Below, one piece after another: positions 1 to 12,000 of a DNA stretch of 64,000 bases (positions are counted from its first letter, which is position 1; each line of letters starts with the position of its first letter). Under the pieces are notes generated by a model, which had not been told where the DNA came from, did not search any database, and saw only the letters and a program-made list of their open reading frames with translations. Origin of the DNA: Desmodesmus armatus. Lineage: Eukaryota > Chlorophyta > Chlorophyceae > Sphaeropleales > Scenedesmaceae. Location of the stretch: positions 50,001-114,000 of the forward strand of contig VIIQ02000215.1 in assembly GCA_007449985.2 (NCBI GenBank), given 5' to 3'. The translations under genes and the position numbers were made by a program.

Positions 1-573
1 AGAAGGAGGAGGGTGCAACGAAGTGATCAGTGCAGTTGGCTGCTGCTGCTGGCGGGCTAGCTGTAGCAGCTGTTGTTGTGCGTGCGCATATGCGGGATGG
101 CAAGCCAAGTGCTGCGCGGCATGGCGATGGCGTGTTTGTTGGCTGCCGCCTGTAGTGTTGTGTTGTGTGCAAAGTGTGCCAACGGCATGCAGGTACTCCA
201 AGACGCAACGCCTCACCTGTGTACAAAATGATACATAGAAGTGGGCCGTCCGTGTCTTCTCTTGCTTGCAGTCATGTGTTTCAGCTGCGGCTGACTTCAG
301 CAACACAAGCAGCACAGAAGCACAGCGGTGAACCAAACTCAGATGGCTGGCAGGTCGCCGGTGCAACTACTTCGGAAACTAAACCGAACAGGGTTCTGAC
401 ACATGATAAACAAACAGACGTCATTGCGCCATGGTCTTTTTGGATGTGCACGGTGTCCGTTTCGGGAACCGAGGTTTACGCAAGGTGTTACCACATAACG
501 AACGGACAGCTTCAGGCGGTATTCCCAGATTTGAAGTCATCGCGTTGTCCTTCGAGCTTGCCGCCCTGCAGTC
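1..573. other. 5' flank of MYND copy 1, no gene seen
   Basis: Short overlapping reading frames occur here, but none has splice signals or a recognisable domain. The stretch probably holds the promoter and 5' UTR of the gene beginning at 574. Confidence 0.4.
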
Positions 574-2083
574 ATGGGCACCAACGTGGTCAGCGGTTGG
601 GAGCAGGTTGTCAAGCTGCTGCGGAAAGCGACGAAGGATCCTGCAAGCTGTGCAGATCCATTCGTGTATGAAAGTGTCGTTATCCTTGCTACCAAGCTGC
701 AAGGTCTCCCACCACCACCCAGATCAGTCTGGAAGAAGCTGGTGCAGCAACAGCAGGTGCGCTGTTGCTGAAAGTTGCACCGTGTGGTGCACCTACACAG
801 CAGTTGGTACGGCTCTTGACGGTGCTATACAGTAGTGCAGCATCATGGGTCCTGTGGTTGAAAAGTACCTGTCTGTGAACCATGGTGACACGCATTGTTA
901 CGACCCATAGGCCTCACAGCAGGCCTCTCGTGCATCCGCGGCTACACCTTTGTTAGACTGGTAGCGGAGATGTCCCGTTCCCTTGTGCAGCAGCAATGCA
1001 TGTGCTACACAACAATCCCCGGGACGGTCACTGTGACAGGCTTGCAGCCATGCGGGATGTTGCTGCGAACCGCAATCGCCACAATGAATTGAATGTTAGC
1101 AGGCCTGCAGACCACCCCTTACCTGATGTCACATCAAAGTGAAGTTCACCTTTGCTGACCTTTGTGTTGCTTCCCTGTCTTGGGGCCCTGCCGTGTGTGA
1201 TCATGCGCTGCACCGCAGGTGCCCCTGCACATCGGCAAGGCGCTCAGCACAGCAGCACAGCACAGCCCAAAGTCCCCAGGCACAAACGCAGTCCTGGCAG
1301 CACTTGATGTGCTGCTGCACACAGCCAGGGCATCGGGCCTAACAAAGAACGGTGCTGCTGCCGGCAACCTGGCCATCAGCATGCGGCAGCAGCTGCAGCA
1401 AGCAGGGGCCCTGCAGCAACTTGCAGTCATCATGGCAGCACTTGCTGCACACCTGCGCAGTGAAGCAGCAGCACTTGGAGGCTTGAGCAGTGATGCTCTC
1501 ATCCACCTTGCAGGCAGCCGCAGTGTGCCAAACCTGGCATGTTTCCACCTTGGCACGCTGCACTGCCGCCTGTCAGAGCTATGGGGCTCCCCTGACCGGC
1601 AACAGGGAGCCAACAGCCTTGCCTGGTTGTGTGACCCCAGCGGCCATGCAGAGGCTGCCATGCAGCTGTGCACCGCAGCAATGCAGGATATCAGCAGCGT
1701 GCTGCAGCACATTATCCCTGCCGTGCGGCGATCGGCGCCGCAGCTGGCAGCTGCGCTACAGGATGAAACGCACATGGCCACAGAAGTGGTAGTGGCGTTC
1801 AGCACTGAATTGATGATGGCAGTATCTCGCACCCTGCGACCGCACGCACAGCGGCAGGAGCAGTTGCAAGCGCTGCTGCTGTCCCCTCACTGCCTGCCCT
1901 GTGCTGCGTCAGTGATGGTGCTGCACGCATGTTGGATCAGCGCGGCTGCCACCTGCAAGCAGCCAGTGACAGCCAGCGGCCGAAAGCAAGTCATGGAGGC
2001 AGCAGTGGCAGCAGCAATGCCGGCAGCAGTGGCAGCAGTAGTAGCCAACTTGACAGAGGCAGCAGCTCCAGGCAACCAAGACG

Positions 2084-2133
<50 letters not shown>

Positions 2134-4165
2134 TTACTGGTGATGCTCCTGCTCCATCTCCTGCCAGCGGTGACAGCTGCCATGGCAGCGCTGTTGCAGG
2201 CGACACTGTCGGTAACACCCTTACGTCCTGCCAGCTGAAGGTGTTTGACATGCTGGGCTTATCCCCACAGTTGGCAGCTATGGTGCACCTACTGCCCAGC
2301 TCATCCAAGCTTGGGGGCGCACTAGCTGGCATGATCCTAGCATGTTCACAGTGCAGCAACACGGCAAGGGCTATGGTCTTGGAAGCAGTGCAGCAGCAGC
2401 TGCCTGGGCGCCATTATTGGGGCCACTGACGGAGGTGGACCAGCAGCGCTGGCGGTTTGAGCAGCAGCTGTGGCTGCTGCTGCCGTCAGTGCTGCTGCCA
2501 GCTGCCAACAGCATCCTTCGGTCAACCTCTGACGTCCTCAAGGACATCCAGCAGCAGCTCACTGACCTTGTGGTTCAGAATGGTGGGATGCTTAATAATA
2601 GCCACAACGCATTGAGTGTGTCTGGTCTGCTGCACTACTGGTTGGGGGGCGACCTAGCCGCTGGCACAGACTACGGGCCGCCACACCCTGCTTGGACCAG
2701 TGAGGTGTTGGGCGGGGTGCTGCAGCTGGCAGATCAGCTGCTGCTGCGGCAGCAGCCGCACAGCCAAGCAGCCAGTGCACCAACTCAGAGTGCCTCGGTG
2801 CAGGGCAACAGCACGACAAGCTACAGCACCAGTACCATCACCAGTGGCAGTGCTGACTTGTTAGATGGCCATGCGTCACAGGCTGATCATGCAGCATGCG
2901 TCATGCCGCTGCTTTCAGGGGTGCTTGGTGTTTTGAAAATGCAGGCATTTGGCAGCTCAGCCAGCCCACAACGTGGCAGCACGCGCGCTGATGGCTTGGC
3001 TGCTGTGGAGACTCCTGCTGTTCCCATACTGGCAGAGAGGTTTGTTGAGGTGTGCACTGCTCTAGAGGCTGGCATGCGTGTAGTCACCACAGGAGTACAG
3101 CAAGGCACATTACGCCCACCCCGGCGACTGATTGACACTTGCCTGCAGTCCTCAATAGTCGGTGCTGAGAAGACGCATGGCAGCAACATCACAGATCTAG
3201 ACTCCCTGCTGTTCCACCAGATAGGCCTGCGAGGGCCTGCAGCACAGGTTGTAGAGCAGCGGCACTTCTACAGCCTGCTGAGCACAATGCAGAAGCTAGG
3301 AAGTAGCAAGACAGCGGTGGGGCATGAGCTGTGCTGGGGACAGCAGACGGCTCACAGGTGCTGCTGGGAGGTAGCTCAAGCAGCTGTCCAGCTGTTGCAG
3401 GCAGCAACAGGCTCACCAGCAGCATTGGCAGCACTGGCAGCAACTGAGCCGGCTCCAGACACACCAGCTGCTGCAGCCCCGCAGCAGCAGCAGCCTGAGG
3501 TGGAGTACCTGCCCAGCCTTGTCATATTTGGCCGAAGCTGCCTGTCATGGGCGGAGAAGCTGCGCCAGCAGGCACCAGAGCTACTGCTGCAGCTGGCATC
3601 AAGCACACAAGCGCTGCAGCAGCAGCACCAGCAGGAGGAGGAGGAGCAGGCACCATACAGTGCAGCCACTGGCTGGGTGTGCATCCCTTGCTGGAAGGAG
3701 GGGGAAGCAGCTGCAGCACCTCCGCCTTGTGGGCTGGAGGAGCTGCTGGCCACAGTGTCTTCTTGGGTGTGTGACGTCACGTCACCTGCGAAACACTCAG
3801 CACTAGCAGCTGCTGCCGGTGGGGACCCACAGCAGTTCAGGCAGCAGCTGGAGGCGCTGTCAGCAGCTCAGCAGGCGGTGCGGCAGGAGGGGGTGAGTGA
3901 TGCCTCACTGGCAGCACTGGTGCAGCAGCTGCAGGCAACTGGGGTGATGCTGAGCAGCATTGCAGTGCCGCACTTCTGCAACAACCCGGCGTGTGTGAAC
4001 ATCAGTGGGCCCACAGAGGTGCAGCTGGTGTCGGGGCGCAGCTGCATCTGTGCGGGGTGCCGCACGGCCCGCTACTGTGGGCGGGTCTGCCAGCGGCAGG
4101 CATGGTCTCAGCACAAGCCTGTGTGCAAGGCACTGGCAGCTGCTGCTGCAGCTGCCCAGGTGTAG
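574..4165 (+). CDS. MYND-type zinc-finger protein, copy 1 (possibly broken)
   Basis: Exon 1 is 574-756 and exon 2 runs from 1219 to the stop at 4163-4165, joined by a GT-AG intron after the sequence KKLVQQQQ. The same intron sits at the same place in the paralogue at 39239-42455, which also fixes the start codon. The C-terminus (about 3970-4130) is a MYND finger with the pairs FCNNPAC, CAGC and YCGRVC and the final HKPVC. MYND fingers bind two zinc ions and usually mediate protein contacts. The rest is Ala/Gln/Leu-rich, probably helical, with a poly-Ser run from the AGC array at 2089-2132. Relative to copy 2 the frame shifts near 1975-1995 and again near 2320-2400. Either these are sequence errors or this copy is decaying. 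The function of the family is unknown to me. Confidence 0.82.
2089..2132 (+). repeat. (AGC)n microsatellite inside MYND copy 1
   Basis: About 15 AGC units are read as poly-Ser in one frame and poly-Gln in another. It lies between the two places where the gene's frame changes. Confidence 0.95.
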
Positions 4166-4950
4166 AGTGGGGAGCTGCCCGTCGGTTACATGCTGGCTGT
4201 CACCTACATCTGGCAAGGTCAGACTTGGGTCATGGCAGGAGCTTTTTGCCTGCTGGTGCTTTTACTGCTGTGACTTGGGTTGAAGTGTTTCTGATTGTGA
4301 TGTGTACTGATGTAGGGATGCCCATGGCTGGCCGTGCACGAAGGCATGGCAGTGTTGATGGTGGTGGATTGATGGACAGATTACATGGGTTGGCTGGCTA
4401 TGGTAGCTGGCTGGCTTGATGAGTGTGTTGGTGTGAGATATGGCAGCAGCCAGACCTGTAGAGTTGTCTGTTGCTGTTCAAGACACAGGCTGGTCACCTG
4501 TGCAAGTCCATGGTGGGGTGCTACTGCTGCCACCAGGAAATGGTCCAGAGTGCGTGTTCCCGCTCTTGAAATGCAGTCGAAATTTACGTTTTTACCATTG
4601 TGGAGACTTGAGACGCTGAGCCTCGCCACGTCAACTGGCTGAAACAGATGCTTGCAAGCTTGCCAAACGTTCTGCTCTGCACGCACTGGCACCGATGCGG
4701 TAAAGAAAATGGAATCAAGCTGACAACAGAGGAGAAGTCGACAACACGTGGCGCGGCTCTATATCCACAAAGACCTGAAACCCAAAGTAGGAGAACTTTG
4801 TAGTGTAGGAGAGGAGAGGCAGTAAGTTACGCTGGCCATCCCCTCAACTCCCTATCGACGCCAATCCTCAAACCCCTTTCAGTCCTTTCGTGGTCCTGCT
4901 CCCGGATAGACTTTGTTTGCTTCCCCCAAGCAAACACAGCCTCGAGCAAA
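4166..4950. other. Intergenic: MYND 3' UTR and rca 5' region
   Basis: No coding exon is supported. The last 150 bases before 4951 are the likely promoter and 5' UTR of the Rubisco activase gene. I see no unambiguous TATA box. Confidence 0.4.
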
Positions 4951-7272
4951 ATGGCCTCTTCCATGGTGCGTCTGGAAGCAGCACATGCTTGTCCGATCCC
5001 TTCCCATGCAACTAGGCTTGTTTGCCTTGGACATTTGCTCACCCTGTGTGCTGTTTGCTCCGCAGGGACTCGGCAGCAAGGCGCTCAATGCTGGGTAAGT
5101 TGCTGGTGCTGTTTTCTGTGGATTGCGGCCATGCAACGCCCACGATCAGGCCCATGCCATGCCAATTGCACGTATGCTACTACTCACGCATTTCTGCTGC
5201 ATTGCGTGGTGCCTCTTGCAGCTCAAGCGCTGTGGCCCCCAACACACGCGCAAACAAGGTAATTGTCAGCAGCGTCCTGCAGCCTGGTTCCTTTCTCTCT
5301 GGACAATCCTGCACCCTTGCTGCTACAGCAACTGCAGCACACTGTGGCACTGGCCAGCCTAGGCAGCACTTTCTAGTAGCAGCTGCTGCCTCGTTGCATT
5401 ACTGCTGCATTACTGCTGCTGTGTTGAAGTCCTTCTTGGCCATATAAGGCAGAGAGACGCATGGTGGTACATTCACCTCACCACCACACTCAACCACACA
5501 CTCACCTGCTGTTTCCTGTGTGTCTGCGCACCTGCATTGGTACTGTGCTGCCTGCGCCATCGACCTGCATGTTGTGCATTGCCTCCCTTCCTGCGCACAG
5601 CCCGCTCCCCGCAGCAGCCATGTGTCACAGGCAGCCCCTGGCCAGAAGACCCAGAAGGGCCGCTGGAAGGGCATGGACGCTGGCAATGACGTGTCTGACG
5701 ACCAGGTGAGTAGGTGTCATTTGAGAGGGGGGGGTGGAGCAGGAGGGAGGGGGGCAGCGATCACACTCAGAATGGAGGGGCACACAGGTGGTATGGGCAT
5801 GGAGGGAGGCGGGAAGGGCACAGCACGTCAGCAAGTTAACAGTGCAGGCAATGACGTGTCTGTTGACATGGAAAACATGCAAGTGTGTGTTTGCTAGGCG
5901 GGGGGGGGGGGGGGGCAGGGAGGGGGGGCAGCAAACACACCTAGGATGGAGGGGCACGTGGGGGTGAGGGGAAGGGGGGGCACAGCAGTTCAGCGAAGGT
6001 TGTTTGGGTATGGGGGGAGGCACAGCTCGCCAGCTTTGGAGTGCTGGGGATGACCCCAGCAGACCACCAGGAGGGGCCTATATTCATATACAGCTTGTGT
6101 GGGAGGGGGGGGGGCATTGAGAGACAGCCTGAACACAGGCTGTTGCAGAACCGTGGGCACACATCTGGAGCACTCACCCACACCATGAGCCATCGGGGGA
6201 GTCAAAACAGTACCACAGGCCAGTCAGACGGTATCTCTTACAGGCTGGTTTGCTGGTCTGGCGGGAGGGAGGGACAGCGCAGCAGGGCAGGACAGGGCAG
6301 TCAGCGTGTGTGTGTTTGGTGGAGGGGGGGGGGCTTTCGTCGCCAGCCAGAGCGAGTGCATCGCACAGGAACATATTATGGGTGCTCCCAGTACTTCAGC
6401 AGGGAGCGGAAGGAACATGGAAATAGCAGGATGGGGTGGGTGGGGTGGGGTCCTGCGCACATCACGAGGGAGGGTGGGTAGGGGAGGCGCAGATCTTGAT
6501 GAAGGTTGAATGGCTGAGAGCTGGGTGGGGCCTGGAGTTGACAGGTGTGTTGGGTGGTAGGGCCTGGTCTGTGTGTGTGTTTGTAGTGACTAGTACACCC
6601 AGGCCAGGCCCTACTACCCAGCACCCAGTGCACCCCCCCCCCAATTTTTTTGGGGTTCAGGGCAACACCTCATCAGGGCACCAGCTCAGCCCACCATCTC
6701 CATCCCCTCCCAGCACACATCCGTCTGTACTCCCCCCCCCTCCCCGCGCCCGTCAAAGAGAATATTCCCCACTCCGCATTTTCACTCACCCCTGCCCCTC
6801 CCCCTCTGCGCGCATCTTCCCCCCTCGCAGCAAGACATCCGTCGCGGTCGCGGCATGGTCGACGAGCTGTTCCAGGGCTGGGCCGGTTCAGGCGGCACCC
6901 AGAACGCCATCATGTCAAGCCAGGACTACATCAGCACAGCGCAGCGCAGCCTGGGCAACATTGAGGACGGCTTCTACATCTCCCCCGCCTTCCTGGACAA
7001 GCTGTCCATCCACATCGCCAAGAACTTCATGAACCTGCCCAAGATCAAGGTGCCTCTCATCCTCGGTATCTGGGGAGGAAAGGGACAGGTGAGAGTGATG
7101 GGGGAGTGTGAGAAGGGGGGGCAGGTGGTGGGTGAGGGGGGGGGGGGGGCTGCAAGGCCTGTCTGTGATGGCTCACGTCAGCAGAGTAAAGAAGCCTTCA
7201 GCAGGAGCAGCAGACAGACAGAATGTTCAGGGGTGAGGTGTGATGTTGGCCGGACCAGCACTCACTCGCTTT

Positions 7273-7315
<43 letters not shown>

Positions 7316-8988
7316 TTGACTACTGTCCCCAGGGTAAGACGTTCCAGTGCATGCTTGCGTTCAAGAAGCTGGGCATCACCCCCATTGTGATGAGTGCTGG
7401 TGAGCTGGAGAGCGGCAATGCAGGAGAGCCAGCCAAGCTCATCAGGCAGCGCTACAGGGAGGCATCAGACCAGATCAAGAAGGTGGGCAGGGCAATCAGA
7501 GTGGTGTGTGTGTGGGGCTGTGATTCGCGCATGCTGCGCTGCACGCATGCCCATGTGTGCGGGTGCGTGCTTTTGCGTGTGCGCTCACAGATAACACGTT
7601 GGCCAGCAGCTGCCGTCAGGGACCTGTACCATATATATGAGAGTGAATTGGTTGGGCAGGCGTGAATGGCATGCTGCGGCAACAGGCAGCAACAAGGCAC
7701 TTTCAAGACCCTGAGGGTGCAGGATGTGGGACTGATGCGCTGTTGCTGCTGCTGCTGTCACTACCTCCCTCGTACTGCAGGGCAAGATGTGTGCCCTGTT
7801 CATCAATGACCTTGATGCTGGTGCTGGTCGCTTCGGCATGTCCACCCAGTACACCGTCAACAACCAGATGGTCAACGCAACACTGATGAACATTGCTGAC
7901 AACCCCACCAACGTGCAGCTGCCAGGAGTCTACAAGAACGAGGAGATCCCCCGCGTGCCCATCATCTGCACAGGTGGGTTATGTAATCGGAGGAGGGTTA
8001 TGTAATTAGGGGAGGGTTATGTGATCAGGGGTAAGTTGGCATGTGCAGCTGCCAGGGGTGTAGAAGAACGAGGAGGCCCCCCGTGTGCCCATGATCTGCA
8101 CAGGTGGGTGGGTGGGGGTAAGCTCAGGGAGGGTTATGCAATTCGGGGCGGCATTATGTATTCAGGGGTTGCGTAAGCACGTGCAGCTGCCAGGAGCTCA
8201 ATCTCACCCACCCTGTGCAGATGATGGGCATGCGGGGGATCGTCTTTCTTGTTCTGTGTTACAAGAACAAGCAAAATGATCCCCCGCTTGCCCATCATCT
8301 GCACAGGGTGGGTGGGGGTTGAGTTATGAGGGGAGGCGTAATGCAATCAGATGTTGGGCGGGGGGGGGGGGGGGTAATTAGGGGAGGGGTACGTAATCAA
8401 GTGTGGTATCACCGTCATCTTCCGCATCAAGAGGCTTGATGGGGAAAAGGGTGATTAGCAGATGAGGCAGCAGCAGCGGCAGTCGTGGCAGCTGCAGTAC
8501 ACGGCCTGTATCCGCATTACTGACTTGTTCCTGCCGCCCTCCCGCCTTCTTGCCCCCCCCCCCCCCCAGGTAACGACTTCAGCACCTGTACGCCCCCCTG
8601 ATCCGTGACGGTCGTATGGAGAAGTACTACTGGAACCCCACACGCGAGGACCGCATTGGGGTGTGCATGGGCATCTTTATGGACGACAACCTCAACAGGT
8701 GAACTGAACTGACGGCACTGTGAACTTCAGCATGACAAATGCAAGGGAAATCCATCGGACCTGGTCCTTCAATCCTACTTCTCCCAAGCACAGCTCCTCG
8801 ACCGGGGAACTATAACCAAAACCCTGAACCCGGAAAGGCCTAGGTCTGCCCTTGCTGGAACTAACTGTGGAGCTGTTTCCCTTGTTGCCTGCTCCAACAG
8901 GGGTGAGGTGGAGCAGATCGTGGACGCGTTCCCGGGACAGTCCATTGACTTCTTCGGAGCCCTGCGCGCACGCGTTTACGATGACAAG

Positions 8989-9019
<31 letters not shown>

Positions 9020-12000
9020 GGGGGGGGTTGGTGTTGTTTGATGCTGTGCAAAGACCTGCGGTTCGTGTTTCGGGGGTGGAGGTGACACTCGTAAGGCACG
9101 TAGCAAGGATGGCAAGGCAATGCACAGCAAAGCTCGGTGCCACAGTGTGTGCATGTGATTGTGGAGGTGGGGTGCAGTGAGGTGCAGTGGGTGGATGACG
9201 GTTGGGTGTGACAGCTCTTGCAGGGCTTTCCACACAATCCGCCCTGAAAACTACAGTACACGCACATCACACAGGACCGCTCAACCTGCTGTGCCCCCCC
9301 CCCTCCCTCTTACCTCCCCAGGTCCGTGAATTTGTGATCTCCATCGGTCACGAGAACCTGAACAAGCGCCTTGTGAACAGCAAGGAGGGCAAGGTGGTGT
9401 TTGAGAAGCCCAAGATGGGCATGGAGGTGCTCATGGCATACGGCAAGGCGCTGGTGCAGGAGCAGGACAACGTCAAGAGGGTGCAGCTGGCAGACGCATA
9501 CCTCGGCGGAGCAGAGCTGGCTGGATCCACTGGATCATCCGTGCCTGAGCAGTACGAGGGTGAGTGGGTTTTGGGGGGGGGGTGGGTGATGCTGGTGGGG
9601 TTTAGTCACCTTGTGCAGAACCCTGCTGCGGTGACTACTCTGTGGCTTGGTCCGTGCCTGAGTTGGGTTCAGTGCTCGGGGTGAATGTTGAAACATGGTG
9701 ATTGAATGACAGGGTGGCAGGCACGGCTGTTACATAGTGCACCCACCCGCACCTGGTGTTCTGGTTCAGCAGCAAGTTTACTGACCACACTCCTCCACCC
9801 ATGGCTCCCCCCCCCCCCCCCCCAGGTGCCAAGGGCCTGAAGATCGACAGTGTCCCCAGCCGCAGCTGGAGGGCCACACCCGCTGAGGAGGCACCCCGTG
9901 CCGCCGCCCCCGCCCCAGCAGGGAGAGCTACTCTCCCCCCACCCCCGCACCCGCTGCACCCGCAAGCGGTGACAGGTGGAGCCGCCCCGCTGCACCCGCT
10001 GCCCCCCAGCGCTCCGCTGGTGCTGCTGCTGGTGGCAGTCGCTCCCTGTCTGCTGGTGATCTGGCAGTTTTCAAGATTGCTGACCTGGCGGAGATTGCTA
10101 GGAAGAGGGGCGTGTCTGGCGGCCGTGACGCCACACGCCAGTCACTAACTGATGCACTGGTGAAGGCTGGTGTGAGCACCTCTGGTGAGAGGGGTGTGAT
10201 AACTGGGGTCAGGGTTTAGTAGGGTTCAGGTTTAGTAGGTAACCTTCAACCCTGTGTGGATGCTGGTGAGGGAGAGAGGGGTTTGTCAAGAAGTGAGGTG
10301 TGCTAATGCTCAGGGCGTGTGTGTATGTAAGGATTATACATGTTCAATGTGTTTGTGTGCATGGATTGGTGCGCCCAACATTGGCAGTGTTGTGATGTGC
10401 AAGGCTCGAGGCTTCCCCGGTGCTCCTGACGCTGCTCGCTCACCCTTCCCTTTTGTTGCTGCTCCTGTTTTCTGTTTCCCATCTTGTCCCCCCCCCCCTC
10501 CAGACCTGAGCAAGGGTCAGCTGGCTGAGCTGAGCTCCGGTGGATCCAGCTATGCCAGCATCCCAGCAAGCAGCCCTGCTCCCGCAGCAGCAGCAGCAGC
10601 ACCCGCTGCCTCATCCGGTGGTGACCGCTGGGCCAGCTACAGCCGCGGCAGCAGCAGCAGCGGCGGCAGCGCTGCCCCTGCTGCACGTAGCGGCAGTGGC
10701 ACCCTGAGCGCTGGTGGGTAGCGATAGCGCTTGGAGGTTTTCAACATAATTGTGGTTTGGCTTTTGTGAAGTGGACGTGTGTGCAGCATGTCCGGTTGGT
10801 CAATTAGGAGTGGTGCAGACGGTCAATCCCTGCATTGCGTTGCACAGCGTGTGTATGTTACCCACACACCCACACTCAGTCCCCCCCCCCCGCCCCCCCT
10901 CCCCCAGGTGACCTGTCCAGCTTCAAGATCACTGACCTGGTTGAGATTGCTGGCAAGAGGGGCGTCAGTGCCGGGCGCAACGCAACCCGCGAGAGCCTCA
11001 CTGACGGTCTGGTGAAGGCAGGTGGGTAACACGCAGGGACACACCCACACACAACAGTGGATGCGTTAGCAGTTACATCATTGTTCAATGTCATGTTGAT
11101 GGTGGTTTCCAGCGCCAGTTTGCACAGTCTCATGGCTGCCTCCAGCCATGCATGAGCCCCCCCCGCCCCCCCCCGTGCAACTCTTCACTGACCACCAGGA
11201 GGTATGTCTTTGGTGGTCCTGCATGCTCCCCCCCTCTCTCCCCATTCATCTGACATCCCCACGTCTATACTAACCCCCCTTCCCCCATGTTCTCCCCCCC
11301 CCCCGCCCTCACACCCCCCCAGGTGTGTCCCTTGAGGACCTGAGCCGTGGCCAGCTGGTTGACCTGGCAACCAAGCTGGGCAAGGCAGGACTCAGCCGCG
11401 ACCTGGCAACAGCTCGCTCAGAGCTGGCCTCCCTCATCGGCGGCAGCGGCAGCGCCACTGCAACCTGGCGGGCAACACCCACACCTAAGGCCTCTTCCGG
11501 CTACAGCAGCAGCAGCAGCCAGGCACCCCCTGCTTCTTGGAGGTCCTCTGGCAGCAGCAGCAGCAGCAGCAGCGGTGCTGCTGCTGGTGGTGACCGCTGG
11601 GCGAAGTACAGCACCGGGTCTGCTGGTGCTGCTGCAAGTGGTGGTAGTGCTGTGTGGAGGAAGAGTGGCAGCCACAATGCCAGTGGCAGCAAGCTGTCTG
11701 CTGGTGACCTGGCAGCTCTCCGCATTGATGACCTCAGGGACCTGGTCAAGAAGACAGGTGGGGTGACATCAGCGACATGGAGTGGACATGCTTGCGATCC
11801 TGGTTGCCTGCGTCCTGGTTAGGTGTGTGTTAATGTGCAGTGAGTCCACATGCGCAGTCCAGCTGGAACCAGCAGCTGCTAGGACAGTAAACAAATGGTG
11901 TACCTCACTCCATTTGCAAAACTAATTGTTTTGTTGGCCGTCTGTTCTGCTGCCACCCCCCCTCCTTCCCCTCCCCAGGTGCCCAGCTGCCCCGTGAGCC

